A DNA stretch of 64,000 nt, taken from positions 88,495,641-88,559,640 of the forward strand of contig CM059973.1 of the NCBI GenBank assembly GCA_030490835.1. Reading direction: 5' to 3'. The notes beneath the pieces are model-generated. The model was not told the DNA's origin and did no database searches. It saw only the letters and a program-made list of their open reading frames with translations. Shown in pieces: positions 51,081 through 61,968 of the stretch. This DNA comes from Annona cherimola (lineage: Eukaryota > Streptophyta > Magnoliopsida > Magnoliales > Annonaceae). The position numbers and the translations under genes were made by a program. Positions within the stretch are counted from its first letter, which is position 1. Each line of letters begins with the position of its first letter.

Positions 51081-51362
51081 CAGGTCCAGTTCTTTCTTTG
51101 TTGAGCAACGAGGGGATTTGGAATCCTGGGTCAGGTTCAGTTTCCAAGGCCCTAAAGGAGAGGACCCTCGGTGTTAATTGTCTTTTAAGAGATTTACAGG
51201 AGCTAGGGGATGTGGTTAATTTAGAATGCTCGTCTTCGTGATCATCTAAGGATTTCTATCTCATCAAAACTCCAACTTGCATATCACTCATCCTTGGAAA
51301 GGCACTCATCTGAAGATTTGGTTGATCCTCTCTTGGATCTGTTTGAGGGGGTTACCAAAACC
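51081..51362 (+). pseudogene. exon-like, frameshifted coding remnant of unknown identity
   Basis: After a good acceptor (TTGTACCCCAG at 51,081), a frame reads PVLSLLSNEG, WNPGSGSVSKALKERTLG, LLRDLQELGDVVNL. After an apparent one-base shift near 51,222 it continues with ARLRDHLRISISSKLQLAYH, ERHSSEDLVDPLLDLFEG and stops at TAA (51,360-51,362). The composition and Leu/Glu/Arg periodicity look like a genuine helical protein. No upstream exon was found and I do not recognise the family. An alternative reading treats TTTAG at 51,222 as an acceptor, making two exons with a missing donor. It is followed at once by a foldback MITE. Confidence 0.4.
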
Positions 51363-51390
51363 ATTGGATAAATTTCATGGACCTCCATCG

Positions 51391-51672
51391 TATGCTCTCA
51401 GGAGCATGCAGTGTTGCATGCTCCCAAGAGCATACACCTATTTTTTTATTTTTTTTAAAAAAATATTTTACAATAGTGTTAATCTATGTGTATTTAACGT
51501 GTGTATAAATTTTTACCATTTTTGAAGATTTTTAGATATTTATTTTAAAATTTTAAAAATCCGAAATAAATATCTAAAAATAAATACATTTAGGTTAACA
51601 AGTTCATGAAAAAATTTTAAAAGAAAATAATAAAAAAAAAGGTATACGCACCTCAATGCTCCCAGGAGCATA
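51391..51672. mobile_element. foldback MITE (ATGCACC family), copy 4
   Basis: Left end region: TATGCTCTCAGGAGCATGC, then GCATGCTCCCAAGAGCATAC. Right end: TATACGCACC, then CAATGCTCCCAGGAGCATAG. The arms GTGTATTTAACGTGTGTAT and AAATACATTTAGGTTAAC mirror. The right arm is shortened compared with other copies. Confidence 0.6.
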
Positions 51673-52839
51673 GTATCAGAATCCAAATTTCATACCCAAT
51701 GAAACTTCAACAGCACATCTCGTAGTTTAATTAATTAATTTATTTTTGTTTTGCGGTGTTCTGTTCTATTTGGTTCATTTATGTTCTTGGATAGAGCTAG
51801 CATGAGCTGATCTTTGCGAACCAAGTCCATGCATGCAATCTTGTGTTGGTTCATTTATTTTCTTGGATAGAACTCGGAGTCTCTTTCCCTAATCTGAATG
51901 TTCTTTACATTTTGTCGCTCCCACCATGCATTTGGTTCTTAGAAAGCAGGTTGAATTGAACTTCTTTCTTTATAACAAGACAGGAGCATACTACAAGTGC
52001 TTACTGAATCATAAACTCTGTTGTTTAAAGCTATTTCGCTTTGGGATAACAGGTCGCAACAGGAACTCGTTATCATTCCCTGATTTGCCAACTAATTACG
52101 TGTATCTGATTGCTGGCTGAAATGAGTTCGAATCATTAGAAAAGCAACATGTTTCCAGAAAGGCTATAGAAGCACGAATGCCTGTAGAACTGTTACTAAA
52201 GAAGGAATGGTTAACATGTTGGCCATATACAGTTTATCTTCTCGATTACGGCATCTTTTTTGCGCGAGTGAATTAGCCATGGAGACTCATTTTAGATACC
52301 ATGCTTATGGTGGATTTTATCCGTGAAAAATCCACTGTTTCCTGGCATGATAGAGGGAAGAAATTGGTCTTCAAAGTACTTGGCCTATGAGCTATATGGA
52401 TGAGAGCCTTGATATTTGCCGATTCAAACTGCTGTGTTATAAGCAATATTTGCACAATTCATGGATGTTTGTATGTCCCAATCGCAAACCATAACCAAGA
52501 TGAAAATTTTGTTCTGTCTAAATACATATCATCTGGGGTGATAACTTTGGTTCGATGTTGAAATTTTCGTGGCATACTCCCAAGTCCCATCCAATGCTAA
52601 GGTGGTTGGAATTGCTGGCTTTCTTATTACTAAGAAATTTTGAGTTGTCGACCTATTATTTTTCTTCTCTTGTTACTATCGCTTTTTAATAGCGGGAGTC
52701 AATAAGCTACTGAACATTTCATTACACACGTTCATCGTATCCAGTTTTGTATTTCGTCTCCCTTCATTTTAGCACAGACTAATAATGTAATCCTTTATGC
52801 TAAATAATCAAATAAGGTTTCTTTGATCTGCTTTCGTAC
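51673..52839. other. intergenic, no gene recognised
   Basis: Open frames at 51,926-52,120 (plus) and 52,273-52,455 (minus) look non-coding. The repeated phrase TTCTTGGATAGA near 51,785 and 51,861 marks a small local duplication. No transposon ends were found. Confidence 0.35.
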
Positions 52840-55800
52840 TTCTATTTTGTGGTCACGAGCACTTCTTTTTTAGAGATGCAGACGCTCGAATTTAAATAAT
52901 GAATCAAATCAACCTTGACTTCTTCCTCGATGTTCCATGAATGGTCTTCATAAAATCAAATAACTAATCACTTCATCAACAACTTCGTGATCTATAGTCT
53001 TTGTAATATATTTGTTTTTCACATCTCATCTTTTATAATATTGAAAATATCGAATAATCTTTCGCCCAGGATAACAGAATTCTACCAATACTTATAAATG
53101 GACCTTTTATTTTGGAAGTCATCAATAATATCTCATTTTGATCATTACATTTTTTCCTTCAGCAATCCAATCAACTTTTATTGCTTTCTCTTCTATTTCT
53201 GCAAGGAATTATCTGATATAGAATTTTCAAAACCCAACTCTTTACGTTCATGGATGCACAATTGATTGTTGCCGACTGCAAGAAAAGTTCGGTGAATGAG
53301 ACTTCGTTTTGCCCAAATAAAACATCGTTACTCATTGCACTACGGAAAATTACTTCCTTTTTTTTTTAATCGAAATGCTTTTCAAATATACCAAATCTTT
53401 GATTTATTCATCACTCAAACCTCATTACAAAAAAATCCCTAAGGATGATAATTAGATAAGAGAAGCTTAAGTCAATCACTAGAATCCTAAAATTGATCAA
53501 CAATACCGAAAGGAAGAAATATTATTTGAAGAAGAATGATAAGCATACCTATAAGCTTCAAGTCTTTTATATTTTGTCATTTATTTTTTCTCTACCCTTT
53601 TTATCATTTGATACATCTTATTCAGGTCTCTCAATTATATACTCGTCAACTTTGGCTTTTAATTATAATATAAACATTAACAATAACTTTAACTTCATTG
53701 CAACAAAGATATCTTTACATCACTTTTAGCTTTCCACGCATCATATTTTTCAGTATATTCCTCAACACTTAAATTACTTTATTGTAACAAACAAAATATT
53801 TTGATAGTATATTCACACCCTCTAGACAGAGAACCTTAGTTTAAAATTGCTTTCAAATATGGGCCAATTTGAACCATAAAATCTCAGATTTGAATGTTAG
53901 AAATTCGTCAACTCATTTCTTAACATAAACGCTGCTAACTATATCTTTTCATCTCTTACTCATATGATAATATGTAAAATAATACTCAATAAATCTCACC
54001 TTATTTTGAAAAGCTCCATAGTTTAACTCACTAGGAACATCATTAGCATGAAATTAAATATCCCCATCTCTCTCTCTGGTAGTCAGATAATCAAAATTAA
54101 AATTTTTTTTTTTTTACTTAAACAACTTGAGAAACAATAGCCATAAATATCTATAGAAAGAATTAGAATAAAATTAAGAAGATCTCCTTTCTAATTTAAA
54201 ATTTTATCCATAACTATTTATGAACCTTGTTTGCAAAAATTGCCTTCATCATCAATTTTGACAAGATATCGTAGCCCACTTACACGTAATAGTATCTTCA
54301 GATGGTATACCATTTATCTTGCTCATAGGTGGGTCTACTTCAACAAGTCAAATTTTGACTTGAAAATTCAAACTTCTACCACTGCTAGTACTCTTTTTTG
54401 CAAACAAAGTTTATAAGTAGAGGCACTGTTGAAAATATGATGTTAAAAAAACATTGACAGAGTAGAACGATTTTTTATATATATATAGAAATAGTTGTTT
54501 GAAATTAGCTTTTTTCAAAAAAATATGAAAACAATTTTTAAAATCTTATGAAAATAAGTGTACCCCTATATGTTTTGGACTAGGACCCGCGACAATCAGC
54601 AGTTTTGAATCATAACTTGTGTGTGGTTGTGTGTAATACACACGCACGCGCACGCGCAAGCGTACACAAACAGTTATTTTCACACATTTCAAAAGCTGTG
54701 AAAGGTGATACGGAGACTGGAATTTTTAATAAGAGAAATGATCCTTTTAGCCTGAATTAAATAAATGTTTTACTTAGTCTACCTAAAAAAAACTTAGTTA
54801 AAACACTTTTTTTTATATACTTTTTTCTCTATAAATTTGTTAATATAGATGTATTTAAAATACCCTTATGTTAACAACAAAATTAGATGGAGTTGTTTTT
54901 TAAAAAAAAAAATCAAAATATCAGAATAAAGATCTATTTGCAAAAAATAAAGCAATCTTTTTGATAAATTGCAAAACAATTTTTTAAATAGAATTATTTT
55001 TTACAAAAATTGCTTAAACATAGAAGAAAACAACCTCTCTCTTTTACAAAACAAACAACAAAGTAAGTTAAAATATCCATTTTAAAAAAATTAAGAAAAT
55101 ACTGACTTACAAAACAAAAACATTTCAGCAGAATTAATAAGAAGATCTTCTTAATATTCATCCAATGCTTTCCATTGGATATTTTTATGCTCATCAACCC
55201 TCAAGTTATTAAAATGCAAAATATTCTAATAATGATCATCTTACCAAGAAGAGAGATGGGAAAATCCTATTTCAAACCAATGACATTTCTACACTAGTGA
55301 AACTATTAAGGTATTTCAAGACTAGGCAAAATATACTGATTATTATCTTGCACGATATCACATAAGTAAAAATGAAAAGACACAAATTTGCAACATTCAA
55401 GTTAAAAGACAAGTTCGGGCACTAATGACAATTTGAGATTTCATGTTATTCATAATTATTAAAAATTGAAAGCAATTCTGAAATAAAGATTTTCTTCGCA
55501 AAGAGAATATAAATATGTTATCAAAATATTTCATAAGTTGCAACAAAATAACCAAAGCATAGAAGAATAAGCTTAAGAAAATCATGAGTAGAAAGTTAAA
55601 AGTGAGATAAAGATGTCTGCTTTCCAATAAGTTGAAGGCTATTGCTAATGTTTAAATTATAATTTAAGTCAAAATTGACGAGTACAAAATTCGAAAAACT
55701 GGAATACAGTACATCAAATGACAGAGTATAGAAAAACAAGCAACAAATACAAAAGACTAAAGCTTAGGGTTGTACAAATGGTCCCTCTTGAAATAACACA

Positions 55801-56465
55801 ACTTCCTTTAATGATAGTGATCAATTTTCAGCTTGCAATGATCAACTTCATCTTCTCCTACTAAACTATCCAAACAAGGTAACTTCTATAATTGAGTTGA
55901 GTGCAGCTATGAATCAAAATTTTGATGTATTTGAAAGACATTCCAAACAAACATTAGGAAGTAATTTTAAACAATACAATGAAAAACATGTTTCATTGCG
56001 GGGAAATCAAAGTCACAAAACTTCTCTTGCACATGATAACACAATCAATTGCCCCTTCAAGAACCTAAAGAGTTGGTTATTAAAATTTCTACATCAAATA
56101 ATCCATTATTTGAGCTGGAAAAGCAAGCAATTCAAGTCAATCTGATGGCAGAAGAAAGGGTTTCTAATGATTAAGCTGAGATTATTGAAGATTTCCATAA
56201 TGAAAAGTTCATTCATAAGCATAAGAAAAATTCTATTGTTATCTTTGAAGAAACTATTCAACATTTCAACATTACAAAAGTTGTGTTGAAAGAAACAAAT
56301 ACATTGAAAAACTATAGAGGAAGAAACAACTAATGAAGTGATTAGATTGTCCGACTTTACGAAGATTATTCTCATAATAGCAAAGTAAAACTTAAGGTTG
56401 ATTAATTCATCATTGAAATTCAAAATTTCTACACCTAAAGAAAGGAATGTAAGACCGCAAAATAA
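52840..56465. repeat. diverged large inverted repeat, arms ~1.6-1.7 kb, axis near 54,660
   Basis: The minus strand of 52.84-54.4 kb and the plus strand of 54.9-56.46 kb align over most of their length with the same central axis. Matched pairs include: GAGTTGG..TT with ACAATCAATTG (53,259 and 56,041); TTGACGAGTA (near 53,647 and 55,678); AGATCTTCTTAAT (near 54,180 and 55,143); and GAAGTGATTAG (near 52,965 and 56,334). Both arms are riddled with stop codons. The coding-like open frame at 55,897-56,145 lies in the right arm. It could be one foldback element or two copies of one transposon inserted head to head. Confidence 0.65.
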
Positions 56466-56489
56466 GGATCCATCTTGGATGATGTAAAT

Positions 56490-56758
56490 GCAAAAGCCGG
56501 AAAGTGGACATAGGAAAAATTTTAAAAAATAAAAGTACAATATGATATAATAGGAGTAATAATTTGGAGAAATGGAATAAAATTAAAACAAATAGTTGTA
56601 ATTGTATGAAATGATGTGAAAAAAAAGGATTGCAGTGTAGAAGTAATAATAGCAAAAGTAGGGTGCTTAAGATATCAAATCATATTAAAAGATGTAAAAA
56701 TGTGTCGTAAAGAGAGGTAAATTTTTTTTGACTTTCACCTGTTCCTGAACACACCCCA
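56490..56758. mobile_element. MITE family C, copy 2
   Basis: It shares ATGATATAATAGGAGTAATAA, GATGTGAAAAAAAAGG and TCAAATCATATTAAAAGATG with the 7.5-kb element. The right end reads TTCCTGAACACACCCC. It sits against the right arm of the large inverted repeat. Exact ends are uncertain. Confidence 0.4.
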
Positions 56759-58632
56759 CAAGCATAAAAAAGATCCAGGAAATATAATTTGATATTTACA
56801 ACAGAGACTTAATCATTAATTTGTATCAAGGGGCCGTAAATTTCTTTACACTTTTAGTTGCATGCAATTTCTATCTGGATCCAAATCTATCCCCCAAGTG
56901 AATGCTATTTGCACTACTGCACAAACCATCCAATTCACCGCAGCATGTAGGTTTAATATTGTTCCAAGACCAGAATTGAATAGTCAAAAGGCCCACTGCA
57001 AGACTAGACAAAAACATGCACATACAGAAAATAACCAACTAAGATTTCAGTCAGGACTTGAACCCCAGTTTAAAGCAGAGTCACCTTACGCCATATGGAT
57101 CTGGATGTCCATGTCTTGGCTATATTATTGTTAGGCAGATGGAAAGACTCAAAACTCTTCTTACTTTATAATTTGTACTTTGCAAGTTAACCATAGACTG
57201 GACTAGAGTTCAGACACATCTGACCTGCATTCTAGAATCTATCTGGATTCTACTATGCAACTATTATTACTGCATACGAACAAATTCATTTCATCAGGTG
57301 GATGCAGGATCTACTCCACGAGGAGCAGTACGGACATAAAACAACTCATCTGCGTGAAGTTCTGCAAACCATGTCCAATTATGTACACAAGAAGACAGAG
57401 TCTTTTTGAACCCTTGAATAAGATAGTGTTTGGCTATATGGAATAATAACCCTTTAAGAGGGAATATATAGTCTCTTGTCTTCTCTTCCCTGTTGATCTT
57501 GCAAGACTAGGCAAGAATAAGCTAGTAAGTCAGTGAAAGCTCCATGTAGTTCTGCCCACGGCAACGACCCTGAAGAAAAATAATAATAACAATGAGGATT
57601 ATAGAATAAAACATCCGCTAAGTCACTGAGTCTAGGGCACATGCTCCTGTTATGAAAAACTGTTTCGAGTTAAAATGCATCACGCATACCCTTGCATGCC
57701 ATAAGTATGACATCTGAAGATCTAATCTATTCAATAGACTGATTGTTCTCGCTTTCCACCCGCACATGTTTCAGCAGCTTCCATCATCATCTTTCGATTC
57801 CAGGAGCCCTTGGTAGGATGAATAGAAACTGAGTAATTAAAACCAAGAGGAAAGAACGCACCTCGTGATTCAATGGATTCTTTTCTTTTATCTTCTAATT
57901 CAAAAGAGCTTCCGCAACCTCCCCTGTGAGAACTCAATTCCTCTACTGCTCCCGCATTCTGATGTGTCGTCGGCCGCCAGATCGTAATCCGGGGATCTTA
58001 ACATGCATTCACCACCGAGAAAACCAGGCTACTACGGACGCCATTCGCGAGGGCAGCATCTTGCCCACTTCAACCTTACTCTGCTTGTCGAGAAGCGGAA
58101 ATTCTCTTTCTTCCAGAACATTTGCAAATTGCAAAAAGAATCGAACATAAATGAGTCTCCGATCATCAAAAAATACTGGAGAAAAGAAGAAAAAAAGGGA
58201 GAAATGAAGGGGGAAAAGGTACGGACTTACCGAAAGGCTACGAATCCTAGGGTTTGCAAGGTTGTTTTCAGATTCGAGGTTAGAATAAAGAATACATTTG
58301 CTCTTAAGACTTACTAGAGGGCCTTGATCGGATTTGTAGGCGAAGCAGCAAAACTCAGGTGTTGCACTAGCCTACAGGAGGAACGAAATCAGCGTTCTTT
58401 GTCTAGTCTCCATATCCCCGAAGTTCCGAAGATGAATAGCAGCCGACTACTCAGTAACCAGCCGCACACAAAATTACGAAGGAGATGGCAGTGATGTAAT
58501 TTCAAGGAAAAGCAAGGGCACCCAAGAGAGCAACGGTCATCTGAAGGCAATGTGATCTTCAGTTCTTCACAGAAATAAGTATAGAACTCCATCCCAGGTC
58601 CACAAGGCTTTTACGGGGATGCAATCTCAGAC
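56759..58632. other. unassigned region; 57.75-58.6 kb is gene-like in composition
   Basis: 56.76-57.7 kb shows nothing recognisable. Between about 57,750 and 58,600 the sequence is less AT-rich. The minus strand carries an open stretch at 57,731-57,937 ending at a possible donor-like junction, and another at 58,389-58,592; the plus strand is open at 57,926-58,317. No domain, consistent exon chain or start was found. It could be a transcribed non-coding gene, a leader exon, or a remnant. Confidence 0.3.
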
Positions 58633-58919
58633 TGCTTCGGGTGCACACGCTTATTTTTTTTATTTTTTATTTTAAAAATTTTCTATTAAAGTGTTAATAT
58701 AGTTGTATTTAACATGTGTATAAATTTTTACCATTTTTGGAGTATTTTAGATATTTTAAATTACCTAAAATGCCACTGATTTTCAAAAATAAAAAATAAA
58801 TATATAAAAATCTCCAAAAATAGTAAAAATTTATATATATGTTCAATACACTTGGGCTCACAAGTTTATGAAAAAAATAAAAAATAAAATAAAAAAATAG
58901 GTGTATGCACCCGGGAGCA
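58633..58919. mobile_element. foldback MITE (ATGCACC family), copy 5
   Basis: Left end TGCTTCGGGTGCACAC; right end GTGTATGCACCCGGGAGCA. Arms GTTGTATTTAACATGTGTAT and ATATGTTCAATACACTTG, with TTTTTACCATTTTTGGAG mirrored by CTCCAAAAATAGTAAAAA. This is the clearest hairpin of the family. Confidence 0.7.
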
Positions 58920-59709
58920 AGAGATCACATCTCGGCTTTTACATGGCTATCCGAACACATTTCAAGTTATTAGAATAATATTATATATGTATATCAAGTT
59001 GGATTTGTAAACGGTGTGTTCGGTAACATTTTTTTTTTTTTACCCTTTTGAGTCAGTTGGACATTCCGATAATTATTTTCAATCTATATCAGTCTCAAAT
59101 TCTAAAAATTGTAAAGGATATTGTGTTGTGCATAACTAGATATTGTGCGTCTCATTGGTATCTTCATTTTTATTTTATCTTGTAAACTGTATTTAAATAT
59201 AAAAATAATTAATTGATGTAAACAATTATATATCTATCTTACTCGTCCTTAACAATTATATTATCTAAATCACTTAGCCATAATATTCACGTATATATTT
59301 ACGATATTAATATTTATTATATATCATTGATTTTACTTTTAAAATTCCGGGCTGTGGTCAGTACTGCCAAGTGCCAAACTGCCAATGCAACCACTCATGC
59401 CCAACCAAACTAGAAGACACAAGAGCTCAGCTGTTGGTGTTCCCCAAAGACAGACTTCTGATGGAGATTGGGCTCTTTCCAAGCCTTCTTCATCCCCTTA
59501 TGGTAAAAAAAATGTTATGTGGCCGTAGCGGAAGAAAATTCAGTACTGAGATGCGACCCCCTGAACTACAGGTAAAATAGATTTAAGTTGAAAACTACAC
59601 TTCACTGACCTAAAATCAGCACCTAAAAAATTTGTAACTGGAAGCACATTTCATACATTTTGATGTAATTTTGAGAAATCACACTACAAGGAACACATAT
59701 TATAGCCAT
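58920..59709. other. intergenic, no gene recognised
   Basis: AT-rich. An open frame at 59,371-59,580 (plus, 69 codons, Cys-rich start) has no recognisable match and no partners. Left flank of the Mutator-like element. Confidence 0.35.
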
Positions 59710-60894
59710 AAATAAATTGGGAAATTCTTAACTATACCCCTGAATCTTGAGAACAATTCCTTATATACCCATAATCTTTAAAAAATTGCTCCCATATTCA
59801 TAAATTTTCCACAAAAGTCCCTCTTATACACATGCCATTACTGGCAGCAGCAAGTGTAGTAGTTACCACCTAGCGGAAATGACCGATTTACCCCATCTAG
59901 CTCCAATTTTCGCGTAAGCATCGTTCTTCTCCGGTTGTCTCCCAATGTAACTTTCGTTGACTACAATAGTTTACTCCTAAATCATCCCAGATAAAAAAAT
60001 TCCCCCAACGCCGACTGTTGCCAATAAAATTCACTAACTGCCAGTGACCTTTGATTGCAAGTTTGCAACTGATGAACAATCTTCACCGATCACCTTGTGT
60101 ACTTTCGATTGAAGCATCCCAGTCACACGCCTTCATTCTCTCTTCGACGAAAAAGCTTGTCCCCAAATCAAACCAATTATATCAATTACAGAATTGCTAA
60201 TTTCTTGTCCCTAGATATAATCAATCAATTATAGCAATTACAGCCACATCCATTTTAGATCCGATGAACCAAAATTCGGCAGCCCCATCTTCTCCGACAT
60301 TGATTTGTAGCAAAATTCCACCGCCCTTTTTCCCGTCAAAATCTAGGACCGGGAGTAGCCAACCAACCAGCTGCTTCTCAAATTAAGCAATATAACATTA
60401 TCAGCTCTCCAACACAGCCAACAATCGCCAAAAATCGTCGCACTCCATGAATTCTCGCTGTCTCAGAAACCGATCACCTCTCAAACACATACATCTCCCT
60501 TCTCGCGGGTTGATCTACTCTAGCAGAAACCGACATCCATGAAATCAATATGCCACCAATCGACATAGTTATCTTCTTCAAGTCCACCTACTGATTGACG
60601 TCTCCCATCTCAGTAGATCCAGGCCGATGCCCCTTTTCTCGCTCCCGCAGCAACCTTCTGCCATGAATTTTGCCTATCGCCTGGCGAAGTTGCTTCGATT
60701 TTGCTGCGTTGCTGATGAAGGAGAAGCTGCGATTCTTTATGGCCGGCCTTCCATGGAGCTTCAATCGAACGGTTGTTGTAGATTAAGAAGAATACGACAC
60801 AGTGATTTTTTGATGGGGGAGTAGGGGCGACCACAGAAAATCGAAAACGGCCAGTGCTGGAGGGCGGATACTCAGACTCTTGCCATTTCAAAGA

Positions 60895-61581
60895 GAAGAG
60901 TGGTCCGGTTAGCCCGGGCTAAGTTCTCCCTTAGGGTGGGTTTGGGAAGTTAAAACTTTTGATGAAAATTTTTTTAAGTAAAAGTTGTCAAATTAGTAGA
61001 AAATGATTTGATAGTGTAGGGGTAATGATGAGGAGTAAAGAGAATAAATTTAAAATAAATAAGTTAGTTGTATAGGTAGTTGTGTAGAAATGATTGAAAA
61101 GTAGGATTGTTGTATAGAAAGATGTGTAAAAAATAATTTAAAAAAGGGCAGTTATGGAGAGTGAAAAGTTTTAGATTGAAAAGTTTTAACTTGACAACTT
61201 TTGTAAATTGTCAAACACACTCTTAGTCTATCTTAAAAAATTTATTTATAATAACTTTTTTTACTCTTTTCTTCGTGTACTTGTTTATCTAAGTGCATTT
61301 AATATCTAGACCAATTTTTACTATTTTTTAATATGTTTATCTATTTTTTTGAAAATTTTAAATATCTATGTATATATATATGTATTTAAAATATTCTTAT
61401 TTTTAAAAATCTAAAAAAAATATATACTCATATCCAAAAATAATAAAACTTTATTTATATATTAAATACACTTAGATAAACAAGTGTATGAAGAAAAAAA
61501 TAAAAAAAAGTTGTTGTAAATAGGATTTTTGATGTGGGCTAAGTGATGCATTTACTTAGTCTGGACTAACAAGATCACTTC
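60895..61581. mobile_element. foldback element nested in the MULE
   Basis: The left end GAAGAGTGGTCCGGTTAGCC, then CGGGCTAAGT, pairs with the right end, whose reverse complement is GAAGTGATCTTGTTAGTCCA then GACTAAGT. The inner arm GCATTTAATATCTAGACC (61,304) mirrors TATATTAAATACACTTAG (61,457), as in the ATGCACC foldback family. A MITE family A copy interrupts its left side. Confidence 0.5.
60934..61222 (+). mobile_element. MITE family A, copy 6 (innermost of the nest)
   Basis: It runs from GGGTGGGTTTGGG to GTCAAACACACTC, with TTA on both sides (60931-60933, 61223-61225). The body matches the other copies. Its position inside a foldback inside the MULE makes it the last of the three to arrive. 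Confidence 0.85.
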
Positions 61582-61968
61582 TACATTAAAACTAAAAAAA
61601 TCCAACATTTAATTGTTGCTGACAGACCCAATGGGAGATGGGTATGAGAGTAATATTAATGAAAATTTGTAAATTTGTAGAAGGAATTTTTGAAAATCCG
61701 TAGGAATATGAGAAATTATGCTCAAAATTCGTGGGTATCTTTTGGAATTTCCCAAATAAATTTTATTCGTTCCATGTATAGTGTAACTTCTCCATGTCTA
61801 GATTTGACAGAATTTACCTTTGACTCTGGTGCACGATATTTTTGCCCATCCATCACCGAATCTGACACCCCGAATGAGTCTACACTTTTATCTGTTCACA
61901 GTTTGGATAGGATGAAAATTTTCATTTCTAAAAAATACTTTTTCTTCTTCCAAAAAATAATAACCTAC

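Larger units (their letters stand above)
59719..61753. mobile_element. Mutator-like element (MULE), non-autonomous, 2035 bp, nested insertions
   Basis: The ends begin GGGAAATTCTTAACTATACC and, read inward from the right, GGGAAATTCCAAAAGATACC. The similarity of the two ends continues for about 100 bases (ACCC-x-x-GAATyTTGAG). The perfect 9-bp sequence AAATAAATT lies at 59710-59718 and again at 61754-61762, the classic MULE duplication. No transposase remains. The interior from about 59,880 to 60,890 is markedly richer in G and C and could be captured host DNA (a Pack-MULE), with both strands partly open (60,610-60,891 minus; 60,627-60,824 plus). The source gene was not recognised. The right half is filled by a foldback element holding MITE family A. 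Confidence 0.88.

Noticed and set aside
56106..56540. 144-codon minus-strand membrane-like protein
   Set aside because: It is antisense to the right arm of the large inverted repeat. The hydrophobic look comes from T-rich sequence.
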